A stretch of 64,000 nt of DNA from Aureococcus anophagefferens (lineage: Eukaryota > Sar > Pelagophyceae > Pelagomonadales > Pelagomonadaceae). Below, piece by piece: positions 49,874 through 59,399 of this stretch; position 1 is the first letter of the stretch; every line of letters begins with the position of its first letter. Position numbers and translations under genes: made by a program. Where the stretch lies: assembly GCF_000186865.1 (NCBI RefSeq), contig NW_008705585.1:416955-480954 (forward strand), written 5' to 3'. The notes under the pieces were generated by a model. That model saw nothing but the letters and a program-made list of their open reading frames with translations. It did not search any database and was not told the origin of the DNA.

Positions 49874-50018
49874 CGCCGCGGAAGAACGCGCTACGGCGCC
49901 AACATCGTGCGTGTATGAAAAGTTGATCTTCGCCTCGGCATCGTTGACATCGTTGAAGTGGGGCACCTTGAGGGGCACCTACGGGGGCCTTTCTCCGGCC
50001 TGAAAAAACTCGGGTCTC

Positions 50019-50990
50019 TTACTCGGCCTTGGCCGCGGACTTGGCCGCGCGCGCGGGGTTGCGGCGGACCGGCGTCGCCGCCGCCGCGGCCGCCTTGGCC
50101 TTCTTCGGCGCCGCCTCCTTCGAGAAGGCCGGCGCGGGCTTCCAGGGCACGACGGAGGACGTGTGCTTGACGTAGTGGAGGTAGGCCGGGTCGTCGCCCC
50201 ACTTCTTCATGGACGCGCGGTCGACCATCGGCAGCCCCGACACGCACAGCAGGAGCAGCGCCGTGAACGCCGGCGAGCCGAAGGACCAGACGACGCGCTT
50301 GAAGTCGTCGGCGCCCGCCGCCGCGTTCGTCGCCACGGCCGCGAGCGCGAGCCACATGAAAATCTCGCCGAAATAGTTGGGCTGGCGCGCGTATCGCCAG
50401 AGGCCGACCGTGATGAACTTGCCCTTGTTCGCCGGGTCGCAGCGCCAGACGAACTTCTGCACGTCCGCGAGCGTCTCTAAGATGAAGGACGCGCACCAGA
50501 TCGCCGCGAGGGCCGCGTCGACCGGGCCCAGCGGCGCGTCGTCGACGCGGTCGTTGACGAGGACCACAGGGAGCTGGACGAGCGACACCCAGAGCGCCTG
50601 GATCGTCCACGCGCCCAGGAAGCGCAGCGCGTGCTTCTTCAGCGCGTCGAAGCGCTCGTCGCGGCCGTCCTTCTCGATGCGCAGGAAGAGGAACGTGCCC
50701 AGGCGGCAGCACCAGACGACGCCCGCGATGGCGACGGCGATCTGCCGCGGCGTCCGCGGCGCCTCCTGCACGAGCGCCGCGCCGATGACGCAGAGGTGCG
50801 TCAGGCTGCCGGACAGGTCGTAGAAGCGCTCGCTCTTGCAGGGCAGGCCGTGGACCAGGTAGACGCCGTACTGCACGGCCAGCGCGACCTTGACGTAGGT
50901 CGCGAGGTCGAGCGACGTCGCCACGGCGTAGAGGAGAGCGCCGGCGATGCCGTTGGACAGGACGCCCTTGACGAGGTCGGGCAGGGCCAT
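50019..50990 (-). CDS. DUF1295 / steroid 5-alpha-reductase-like membrane protein
   Basis: A 323-residue integral membrane protein with about seven hydrophobic helices. The C-terminal half holds the family core: DPANKGKFITVGLWRYARQPNYFGE, with the conserved Gly-Leu-Trp-x-x-x-Arg-x-Pro-Asn-Tyr-x-Gly-Glu motif, then FTALLLLCVSGLP and a Tyr near the C-terminus. Members reduce or methylate lipid double bonds or are uncharacterised; no specific substrate is claimed. The tail is Lys/Ala-rich and soluble. In-frame codons continue upstream to a TTG at 51101, but the first ATG is 50990. The gene is intronless and located in the ER membrane by inference. Confidence 0.82.
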   Translation of the reverse strand: MALPDLVKGVLSNGIAGALLYAVATSLDLATYVKVALAVQYGVYLVHGLPCKSERFYDLSGSLTHLCVIGAALVQEAPRTPRQIAVAIAGVVWCCRLGTFLFLRIEKDGRDERFDALKKHALRFLGAWTIQALWVSLVQLPVVLVNDRVDDAPLGPVDAALAAIWCASFILETLADVQKFVWRCDPANKGKFITVGLWRYARQPNYFGEIFMWLALAAVATNAAAGADDFKRVVWSFGSPAFTALLLLCVSGLPMVDRASMKKWGDDPAYLHYVKHTSSVVPWKPAPAFSKEAAPKKAKAAAAAATPVRRNPARAAKSAAKAE

Positions 50991-51763
50991 GATGGTTTGC
51001 TGCTGTGCTGAGGTTGCGTCGCGCGATGTCGTCGGCGGTGTGCTTCGCGGCAGTGGCAGCTCGTTCGGGATCGCTGAATATCTGCTGAATTTCTTCGGCA
51101 ACGTCGGCAGCGTCGCGCAACGGCGGCGTCTAAGTCACGTTTTTTTGCATGCGCCGAGAGAGGTCCGGTGGCTACGCTCGCGTGAAGCAAGCTCTTTCTA
51201 ACTCGACGATCTCGGCACAATATCCTCGAAAAAGGACCGCCTACGTACGAATACGCGCGTATACGCGCCAGCCATGCGCTGCGTATAGGTGCAGAACGGT
51301 TGCTTTTTGTGGTCGGGGCGACGCCCCATGACCCCTGGCGTCGCCCTGGACGGTTGGTGAGTGCCGGAGAAGGCGTCGGAGACGCAGTTTCGGTGTCGGT
51401 CCAAAATCCACCCTACGGGCCTCGTTCGTCCACCGCGCTCCTACGGACAAATCCGGCACAGCCGATCTCGCCACCATCGATGGTGTTGGACGTGCCCCTT
51501 GGTTTCCTAGTCGACGGTACTATGAAGGTTCGATCGCGCGCTCAAGATCGTGACTTTCGAGTACGGCGTCGCGCCGCTAGAGGGGTCGGCCGGGGCGCCA
51601 CCGCGGAGCAAATCCCCCTGTGTCGGAGTGGATCGCCGCGATTCCGCGCGACGCTCGAATCAAACAAGGCTGAACACCGCACGCCGCGCGCAGAGTTGAG
51701 CCCTCGACCACACCCACAGACGCCGGATACGCCGACTCGCCGTCGCCCGCGCCGAGAACAGCC
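50991..51763. other. Intergenic region between divergent genes
   Basis: These 773 bp separate the DUF1295 and Dispatched-like starts, by far the longest divergent spacer here. No domain-bearing frame is visible on either strand. One 10-bp inverted repeat (51316-51325 with 51337-51346, GGGCGACGCC and GGCGTCGCCC) could form a hairpin, and an alternating pyrimidine-purine run (TACGAATACGCGCGTATACGC) lies near 51246. It may hold the promoters of both genes or an unrecognised short gene. Confidence 0.5.
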
Positions 51764-54700
51764 ATGGGCAAGGGCGCCGGCCCCCTCTTCGATGGCTCCC
51801 AGATTGACGAGGACGGCCACCTCGCCGCCATCGACGAGGATGCGCCCCTGGGCTTCCCGAGCATCGCCTCGGGCGAGAACGAGCGGTCGAACAAGGACGA
51901 CGACGCGTCGCCCGTCTTCAAGCTCATGTGCGCGCGCCGCGTGCCCGTGTTCTGCCTCCTGCTCGCGATCAACGCGTGCTTCCTCCTGCTCACGATCGCG
52001 CTCGCCGTGCGGGGCCTCGACCCCATCAACCTCGACAACTTGGGCGAGGTCGGCATCGTCATCCCCACCGACGAGTACCAGGCTAGAAGCAACGCCTTCG
52101 AGCGCGCGGAGGACGAGGCGGACTTCACGCGCGCGGGCGGCAAGTGCGCCCGCCAGGACAACGCGAACCCCATCGCGCTGACCGTGCTCAAGGGGTCCTT
52201 CGAGGACGAGACCAAGGGCAACGCCCTGACGAAGAAGGGCCTCGACACGCTCCGCGAGCGCGAGCGCCAGATCACCGAGGCCGAGGGCTGGGGCGACCGG
52301 TGCGCGTTGATCTACGCGGAAGGGTACCCGGACTGCGTCGTCGCGCCGAGTTTGGCGGTCGACAACGGCGTCGGCGGCACCTACTTCGCGTCGGATGCCC
52401 GCGGCTGCATGCCCCCGTAGTCCCGCGGCGCCTAGTACCGCGCGCGCTTCCGCTTCCGCCGCGGCCGCGATCGCGCCGTCCCGCAGGTATTCTCCCGTCT
52501 TCCTCTTCGACAAGTACGGCGACCCGGACTTCGAGGACGTTCCCGGAACCGTCGCGACGATCTTGGCGTCGACGGACGCGGCGTCGTTCCGCGACATGCT
52601 CCACAAGGACTTCACGGCGTCGAACCTGGAGTCGAAGATCCTGGCGACGGCCGCCTACGCGGGCACGCCGCGCAAGGCCGTGTCGCACTACGTCGACGCC
52701 GAGACGGAGGCGGCGATCCTCGGCGGCGCGCACATCGCGTACTACGACGACTCCGCCAAGGAGAAGGAGGAGGACCACCTGCACGCCTGGGTGCGCCGCG
52801 AGCTACTCGACGACCTCGTGAAGGACTTTGCGGACTCGTCGTACCCGACGACCTACAGCTTCGTCGGCGACGAGGCCGTGAGCGACCAGGTCGGCGAGGA
52901 TTTGAAGCTCATCGCGGCGTCCATCGCCATCGTCTACGCGTACATGGCCTACTACACGGGGTCCCTGTTCGTGGCTTCCTGCGGCATGGGCTACGTCATC
53001 ACGTCCTTCACGGGCGCGAACCTGCTCTACCGGTACTGCTGGCCGCACGGCGACGGCCTCGGCTACAACTACTTCTCGGTCTTCTGCGGTTTGGCGCTCT
53101 TCATCATCATGGGCATCGGCGCCGACGACTTGTTCGTCTACTGGGACACGTGGAAGGGGTCGAGCGCCGTGGACTACGACTCGGAGCCGCAGCGCCTCGC
53201 GCACGTCTGGCACCACGCGGCGGGCGCGATGATGGTCACGTCCCTGACGACGATCCTCTCGTTCCTCTCGAACCTGAGCTCCGACTTCGTCGGCGTCGTG
53301 ACCTTCGGCGTCTTCGCCGCGCTGCTAGTGTTCGTGAACTACTGCGCGGTGACGACGTTCATGCCGTCCGTGGTCCTGGTCTACGAGTCGCACGTCTCCA
53401 AGATCGCGTACCCGTTCGGCGCCGCGCGGGCCCGGCTCTGGGCCGCGCGCCCGGCGTGCCTGAAGCCCGAGGACGACGCGCCGAAGGAGCACGGCCACTT
53501 CTTCAAGGCGAGCTTCGCGCCCTTCATCTTCGCGCACAAGAAGAAGCTCGTCGCGCTGCACGTCGCGCTCTTCGGCGTCGCCGTCGCGTTCGCGTCCATG
53601 CTCGAGCCGACGCCCTTCAAGAGCTACACGCTCCTCCCGGAGGACTCGAACTTCTACCAGCTCAACGCCATCAACGAGGAGTGGAAGCCGCTGAGCGCGA
53701 ACCCGCTCATGGTCCACGTCGTCTTCGGCCTGCAGCACCGCGACCCGCTGGCGTGGGACGGCCCGGACTTCCGCTTCGTCGGCATGGCGTCGGGCGACGC
53801 CAAGTGGGACGCGAGCTTCGACGTCGACTCCGTCGCGGCCCAGGAGCAGCTCCTCAACGTCGCCGAGGAGCTCGCCTACGCCCCGCGGCGCGGCCTCAAG
53901 ATCGACCCGGCCTACGGCATCAACGCGCAGCTCGCGGGGTCCTCGACGGGCTCGCTCGCCGACACGCCCGACGCCGGCGCGTCCGCGGGCGTCCAGGCGG
54001 CCTACGGCGTCCAGTCGCTGCTCCACGCGCTCAGGGACTTTGAGGACGTGTCGACGGCCCAGGGCGGCGGGTCCTACGCCGCCGAGGGCGGCGTCTCCGC
54101 GTGCGAGCCCTGCTTCCCGACCTTCGACCTGTCGCCCGACCCGGCGACGCTCGACGACGGCTTCGTCGACCCGGCCACGGGCCGCGTGAGCGCGCTCGAG
54201 CTCGACGGCACGTCGCCCCTCGTCGACGGCTGCAACTGCGTCGGCTTCTTCCCGCTGCCGAGCCGCGTCTGCGTCGACGAGACGGCGGGGAGCAGCGACG
54301 AAACGCGCTTCAAGTGCACCTACCCGGACCACGTCGTCGTCCAGGAGCTCGACGCCTTCGCGGCGCGGCCCGTGGACCGCAAGTGGTGGGAGGACTACTT
54401 CTACCTCCTGGGCCGCAGCGACGGCACCTTCGAGCGGCCCGCGCTCTACGACGTGCAGGTCCAGACGACGTTGCGCGCGTCGGAGGGCGACTACGCCGTC
54501 GGCCTGCGCATGGCGAAGAAGTGGGACGACTGGATGGACGACCACAACTCGGACCCGAAGCACCCGCTCCGCGCCATGGTCTACGTGCCGGGCGCGAACA
54601 TGTGGGTCATCTCGAAGATGCTCGTCCCGTCGGGCATCTCGAACATGCTCCTGTCGCTCTTCCTCGCGTGGCTCGTGCTCACGTACTCGACGGGCAACTA

Positions 54701-55337
54701 CGTGACGTCGTCCATCGCGACGGCGACCATCGGCATGATCGCGACGTTCGTGCTCGGCTTCCTCCAGATCGTCGGCTGGGGCCTGGGGCCCCTCGAGTCG
54801 ATCCTCATCGTCATCGTCATCGGGTTTTCGGTGGACTACACGGTGCACCTCGCGGATTCCTACATGCAGTCGCACGCGCCGACGCGCGAGGGCAAGGTCA
54901 CGGACGCGCTCGTCCACACGGGCTCGTCCGTGCTCTCCGGCGCGATCTCGACGATCGGCGCGTCGATCCCCATGTTCTTCGCGAAGATCATCTTCTTCTA
55001 CAAGTTCGGCATCTTCATCCTCCTCACGATCGCGCTGTCGCTCAACTTCTCGCTCGTCTTCTTCAGCGCGGTCCTTGCGTGGGTCGGCCCCCTGGGCAAG
55101 ACGGGCGAGGTCGCCATGCTCTACGCGTCGTCCGTCAAGCGCGCGCAGGCGACGATCGACGAGATCGAGGAGGCCCAGCAGCTCGTCGACGACGCCAAGG
55201 CCGCGGCGGCCGCGCCCGCGGCGGCCACGGAGACCTTCGACCCGGACCTCGAGGACGACGCGAAGCCCGTGAAGCGCCGCAAGGCCAAGACGAGCCTCAT
55301 CGGCCCCGACGGCGACGTCGACGAGCTCCAGTACTGA
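51764..55337 (+). CDS. RND-type permease, Dispatched/Patched-like (two exons)
   Basis: Exons 51764-52416 and 52487-55337 give 1167 residues. A cytosolic N-terminus leads to the first helix (CLLLAINACFLLLTIAL), a large extracytoplasmic domain, then a six-helix bundle with the RND/sterol-sensing core including LALFIIMGIGADDLFVYWDTW (Gly-x-Asp-Asp motif) and SLTTILSFLSNLSSDF. A second helix is followed by a second Cys-rich loop and another bundle with IVIVIGFSVDYTVHLADSYM. The duplicated topology and motifs match Dispatched/Patched/NPC1-type proton-coupled lipid exporters; sterol or lipid transport is the likely role. The 70-bp intron 52417-52486 (GT donor, CCGCAG acceptor) is chosen by frame; the donor and acceptor octamers agree at six of eight bases. 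Confidence 0.88.
52417..52486 (+). other. Short intron (70 bp, GT-AG) with imperfect 8-bp repeat
   Basis: Donor-side GTAGTCCC and post-acceptor GTATTCTC agree at six of eight positions. The join makes ...C-M-P-P-Y-S-P-V-F-L-F. Another GT at 52390 would also keep frame but shows no octamer match. Confidence 0.6.
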
Positions 55338-55531
55338 CGCCCCCGACGACGACCAAGGTCCGGCCGCGCGCTCCACGCCCATCCCCCCCCGCCCATCCAG
55401 CGTTGCGCTGAGAAGCCCCCCCCTCGCGGCATCGCGCACGTTCTCGTGCGCGGCGCCGGGGCCCGAATATTTACAAGTAGGTCGGCGTTAAGCAGCTCTC
55501 GATTCCTCCCTTCTTACTACTTCTAGTACTT

Positions 55532-56428
55532 CTAGTAGTAGCCTCCAGGAGGTTCCTCGAGGGCATCGAGCGCCGCTTTTAATTCCACAGCTGACGCTGC
55601 CAGCCCCTCCTCCTCCGTAAATTCTACGTGGATGTCCAGTGGCTCAAACCAGCTGTCGTCGTTTCCGTTGATTTCACTCAAGCTCCTGTGCAATTGGAAG
55701 AAGGTCTCGTCGTCGCGGATGTGGCGTCCGCGAAATACCAGTCGAGCGTCCGTAGGTGGACGGCCCGCCTGTGGCGATACCTGTGGCACTCTATGCAATT
55801 TCAGCAACAACCTCGTGTAGGCCCCGCGAATTGTCGTAACAGCGCGTCCAACCGCGTATACTGGAGGGAGGCCGCCAGAGAAATGAGGTGGAAGGTGCAT
55901 ATCAAAGTGGGCGTCGTAAGCATATATTTGTAAATTTGGCATACGAATCTTAAGCTTCTTCAAGGTCTGAGGAGTTGTGCGTTCAGGTCCCCAAAGGTTG
56001 GACAGATGCGCCCACAGGTTCGACAACTCCTCTTGTTGATTATAATTTTCTTGAATACGATGGACGGCCAACAGGCGAAGCTTCGGACACGCGTCTGGAA
56101 GGAGAAACAAGAGTGGTTGTGTCAGCGCGCAATTCATCAAATCAAGACCAAAGAGTCCACTGTAAAACCGCGCCACGAGCAGAAACGCGGTGTCTGCCAA
56201 GGGACCTTCAATTCGATTGTTCTCCTCGTCGCGCGTGCCGCCGCCAACGCCAGCGAGCCGCGAAATCCGTCCCACCTCCTCGACCCGGGCGCGGAACACG
56301 CCCATCTCTTGACGAAACGTGCGGTTCAGACAGGCGGTCGTCGCGGCGACGTCTAAGTGAGCAGAGATGAAATCGAGGACTGGAACGAGCCGCATCAGTC
56401 GATCATCAGTGGGCACGAGCTTCGCCAT
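55532..56428 (-). CDS. Unrecognised protein with atypical base composition
   Basis: A 298-residue frame from the ATG at 56428 (MAKLVPTDDRLMRLVPVLD). Codon third positions are far less G/C-rich than in all neighbours. The N-terminus (VLDFISAHLDVAATTACLNRTF) looks faintly F-box-like; near the middle are short leucine-rich segments (KLRLLAVHRI, LKKLKIRMPNL). RLVFRGRHIRDDETFFQL recalls the second half of a ubiquitin-like fold. None of these is strong enough to name. An upstream extension to 56731 in frame is Arg/Pro-rich and lacks a clear role. It could be a fast-evolving or recently acquired gene. Convergent with the Dispatched-like gene. Confidence 0.55.
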   Translation of the reverse strand: MAKLVPTDDRLMRLVPVLDFISAHLDVAATTACLNRTFRQEMGVFRARVEEVGRISRLAGVGGGTRDEENNRIEGPLADTAFLLVARFYSGLFGLDLMNCALTQPLLFLLPDACPKLRLLAVHRIQENYNQQEELSNLWAHLSNLWGPERTTPQTLKKLKIRMPNLQIYAYDAHFDMHLPPHFSGGLPPVYAVGRAVTTIRGAYTRLLLKLHRVPQVSPQAGRPPTDARLVFRGRHIRDDETFFQLHRSLSEINGNDDSWFEPLDIHVEFTEEEGLAASAVELKAALDALEEPPGGYY

Positions 56429-56720
56429 CCGGAACGGCACCCTACAATGTAGGGAAGGCCTTCTGGTCTTCGGACGTGCAGAGCGTCCAGTGGCCCTGCG
56501 CGTTCTACTCCTCGCGTCGCGGGGCAGGGCGAGCGGGGGGTCGCGCGCGTCGCGGTGTGGCAATTTTGCGGTCTGACAGGCGAGTGGTGAAGGCGGCCTG
56601 AGGGAGTCCCAAGGGCAAGCCCGACCTCCCTGGAGCCGTACGTTTAGAGACAAGTTTAGAGACGCATTCAGGCCAACGCGACGTGCCCCCCCCCGAGAGA
56701 GTCCACTAACGTCGCCCTTA

Positions 56721-59201
56721 TCACTGGGCATTGCTCGGGAAGAGCGCCTCCCGCCGGCCGAGGATGCGGCGCCGCGCGTCGCGGCCGCCCGCCATGTCGT
56801 AGTCCGCGTCGCGGGCCGCGCCCGGCTCGTCGTCGGCCTTGGCGAGGGCCGCGACGAGGGCCCGGAGAAACACGTGCAGATCCTCGAGGATCTTCGTCGA
56901 GTCGTCCTCGCCGAAGTAGTCGCAGAGCGCGTCGACTTTCGACGTCACGTCCTCGACGCGGCGCCGCAACCGCGCCGCCGCGCGCGCGGACCGGTCCACG
57001 AAAGCGCCCAGGCGGGCCACGCGCCGCCCGGCGACGGCGTGGGCGCCGCGCCGCCGCGCCGCGTCCGCCTGCACCGACGGCGACCGCGACCGCCGCCGCT
57101 CCGCCGCGCGGAAGAGCGAAAAACCCGCCGACTTCGTGAACGTGTCGAAGAAGCGCGGCGCCTCGTGCTCGGCCATGTTCTCCATCTCCTCGTCGGCGAC
57201 GGCGCCGTCGAGGTCGGCGGCCGCCGCCGCGGCCGCCGCGAGCGCGCGCCGCGCGCCGCGGACCGCGTCCTCGAGCGCGCGGTGCTCCCGGAGCACGTCG
57301 GCGACGGGCACGCGCCGCGCGCCGTCGACGAGCCCGGGCAGGTCCCGCGCGGCGCGCCGCACCTCCGGCGCGTGGCCCCGCTTCGACAGCGCGCGGACGA
57401 CGTAGTCCAACACCGTCGTCGACCGGTCGCGGCCCTTCGTGTGCACGATCTGCCCGAGCGACGCGAGGGTCACGCCGACGGCGTCGCCGCGCGCCGTGCC
57501 CGCGTTCATGGCGTTGCCCACGGCTAGGATGTGGCGCAGGGCGCGCGCGAGGCCGCCGCTGTCGAGCACGGCCGCCGCGGCCGCGAGGACCGCCGCCGCG
57601 GCGGACTCCGCGGCTACGAGCCGCGCGTCGAAGCCGCTGACGGCCAGCGCCGTGTCGAGGAGCCCCGCGCGGTCGCCCGCGCGGCCCGCGGCGTCGACGA
57701 AGCGCTCCGCGGCGCCCAGGGACGCCGCGTCGCGGCCCGGCGTCGCCGCCAACCAGGCCCGGACGGCCGCGCACTCGCCGTCGCTCGGCAGCGCCGGCCG
57801 GAGCCGCTCGTAGTCGTCGGCGCCGAGGCGGGCGTCGAGCTGGGCGACGGAGGCCCAGAGCCGGTCCATGTCGCCGTCGAACTTGCGCGCGACGCGCGAC
57901 ACGGCGATCGTGACGTTCTGCGCGCGCTTCGGGTCGAGGAGCGCCGCGCCCGGCGGCGGCGCGCGCCGCTCGGACCCGCGGCGCGCCGACGTCGACGCCG
58001 GCGCCTGGCGCGGCGGCTCCTGGGCGAAGAGGGCCTCGATGGCCGCGACGTCGTCGCCGTCGAGCGCCGCGGCCTCCGACGGCCGCTCCTCGGCCCAGAG
58101 CTTTGGCGCGCGCGACGCGTCGACCTTGTCCCAGTGGAGCGTCATCGTCGCGCGGCGCCGCGGCGCCGCGGGCGACGGCGCGGGGGCGTCGACGGGCGTC
58201 GCCGCCGCGGGCGCCGCGGGCCGCCGCGCGGGCGCCGGCGCGGGATCCGGCGCGCCGCCGCGCGCGTCCGCGAAGCGCCGCACGTCCGCGGCGTCGACGC
58301 CGTCGGCGCGCATCTTGTGGAGCACCGTGGGCAGGTCCAGGCCCACGCGCAGCATGCGGTCGTACTGCGGGAAGGCCGCCGCGGAGCCCGCCGCGGGCGC
58401 CGCGGGCGCGGGCGCCGCGGGCGCCGCGGGCGCCGCGGCGAGCGCGCGGGCGATGGACGCCTCGTCCAGGCCCTGGGACCGCATCTTGTGCTCGACGGCC
58501 GTCGCGGGGACGCCCATGGCGAGCATGCGCGCGTACTTGCCGTCGTCGGGCGGCGGCGCCGCGGGCTCCTCCCAGGTGCCGACGGGCGACGCGGGCGCGC
58601 TGCCCCAGGACGACGACCCGGGGCTCGGCGGCGCCGGCGGCGGCGGCGCGGGCGCGGGCGGGTTTTTTGTCGCAGGCTCCCCGGCGGCCGCCTCGATGGC
58701 CTTGGGCGGCTTCTCGACGTCCGCGGGGTCGACGCCGGTCACGCGGCGCAGGTCGTAGCTCACGCGCTCGGCGACGGCCCGGCGCCAGCCGCGGCGCACG
58801 AGCGCCGCGCAGACGTCGTGCTCGCGCACCTCGCCGCCGATGAGGAGCCGCACGGCGCAGCCGTAGGCCGCGGCGTCGTCGTCCGCGGGCCGGACGTCGC
58901 TCTGGTCCCTCGGCGCGTCGTCGCTCCGCTTGATGTGCCGCCCGCCGAAGCCGAAGGACAGCATGCCGCGCGGCAGGCCGCAGGAGCACAGGAGCTGCTC
59001 GAAGGTCGTGCAGGGCGTCGGGTCCTTGCGCGGCGGCGGGCAGGGGCTCGCCGGGCAGTCCGTGCGCTGCAGGGCCGCGCGCAAACTGAAAACCGGCGAC
59101 GCCGTGTGCGCGGCGGCCGACGACGACCGGCGGTCGCGCGGCGGCTTCTCCGGCCCGCCGTAGTACGCCTCGAGGTCCACGCCCCCGCGCGGCGGCGCCA
59201 T
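56721..59201 (-). CDS. Formin (FH2 domain) with CCDC53/WASH-like repeats
   Basis: An 826-residue protein. The first 270 residues are partly disordered and Pro/Ala-rich; they contain two related units, YARMLAMGVPATAVEHKM and YDRMLRVGLDLPTVLHKM, of the type seen in the WASH-complex subunit CCDC53 and in many stramenopile formins. The FH2 domain then begins at MTLHWDKVDASRAPKLW and shows LLDPKRAQNVTIAVSRV, a GNAMNAGTARGDAVGVTL segment and LGQIVHTKGRDRSTTVLDYVV, all conserved in formins. FH2 dimers nucleate and processively elongate actin filaments. The in-frame codon at 59252 is TTG, so the ATG at 59201 is used. The Pro-rich FH1 segment is short. The gene is intronless and cytosolic. Confidence 0.88.
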   Translation of the reverse strand: MAPPRGGVDLEAYYGGPEKPPRDRRSSSAAAHTASPVFSLRAALQRTDCPASPCPPPRKDPTPCTTFEQLLCSCGLPRGMLSFGFGGRHIKRSDDAPRDQSDVRPADDDAAAYGCAVRLLIGGEVREHDVCAALVRRGWRRAVAERVSYDLRRVTGVDPADVEKPPKAIEAAAGEPATKNPPAPAPPPPAPPSPGSSSWGSAPASPVGTWEEPAAPPPDDGKYARMLAMGVPATAVEHKMRSQGLDEASIARALAAAPAAPAAPAPAAPAAGSAAAFPQYDRMLRVGLDLPTVLHKMRADGVDAADVRRFADARGGAPDPAPAPARRPAAPAAATPVDAPAPSPAAPRRRATMTLHWDKVDASRAPKLWAEERPSEAAALDGDDVAAIEALFAQEPPRQAPASTSARRGSERRAPPPGAALLDPKRAQNVTIAVSRVARKFDGDMDRLWASVAQLDARLGADDYERLRPALPSDGECAAVRAWLAATPGRDAASLGAAERFVDAAGRAGDRAGLLDTALAVSGFDARLVAAESAAAAVLAAAAAVLDSGGLARALRHILAVGNAMNAGTARGDAVGVTLASLGQIVHTKGRDRSTTVLDYVVRALSKRGHAPEVRRAARDLPGLVDGARRVPVADVLREHRALEDAVRGARRALAAAAAAAADLDGAVADEEMENMAEHEAPRFFDTFTKSAGFSLFRAAERRRSRSPSVQADAARRRGAHAVAGRRVARLGAFVDRSARAAARLRRRVEDVTSKVDALCDYFGEDDSTKILEDLHVFLRALVAALAKADDEPGAARDADYDMAGGRDARRRILGRREALFPSNAQ

Positions 59202-59399
59202 CGGCGTCGGGGTGACGGTGGAATCCTTGTTCGGGGCAACAACATCACCCAAAACAGTCGGGGCAGCTTCATCATCGCCCCAGTTTGGGATGCGCTATGG
59301 TGGGGCTGCATTCCCCATGTAGCTTAGCCCCCGTGGGACTGATTGCTGAGTAACGAATGGCCAAAAGCTAGGTGCGCGTCCGGGCGCGCTATTCCGACC

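Noticed and set aside
51542..52615. Minus-strand frame over the divergent spacer and Dispatched-like exon 1
   Set aside because: It overlaps the coding exon of a recognised gene and shows no domain of its own.
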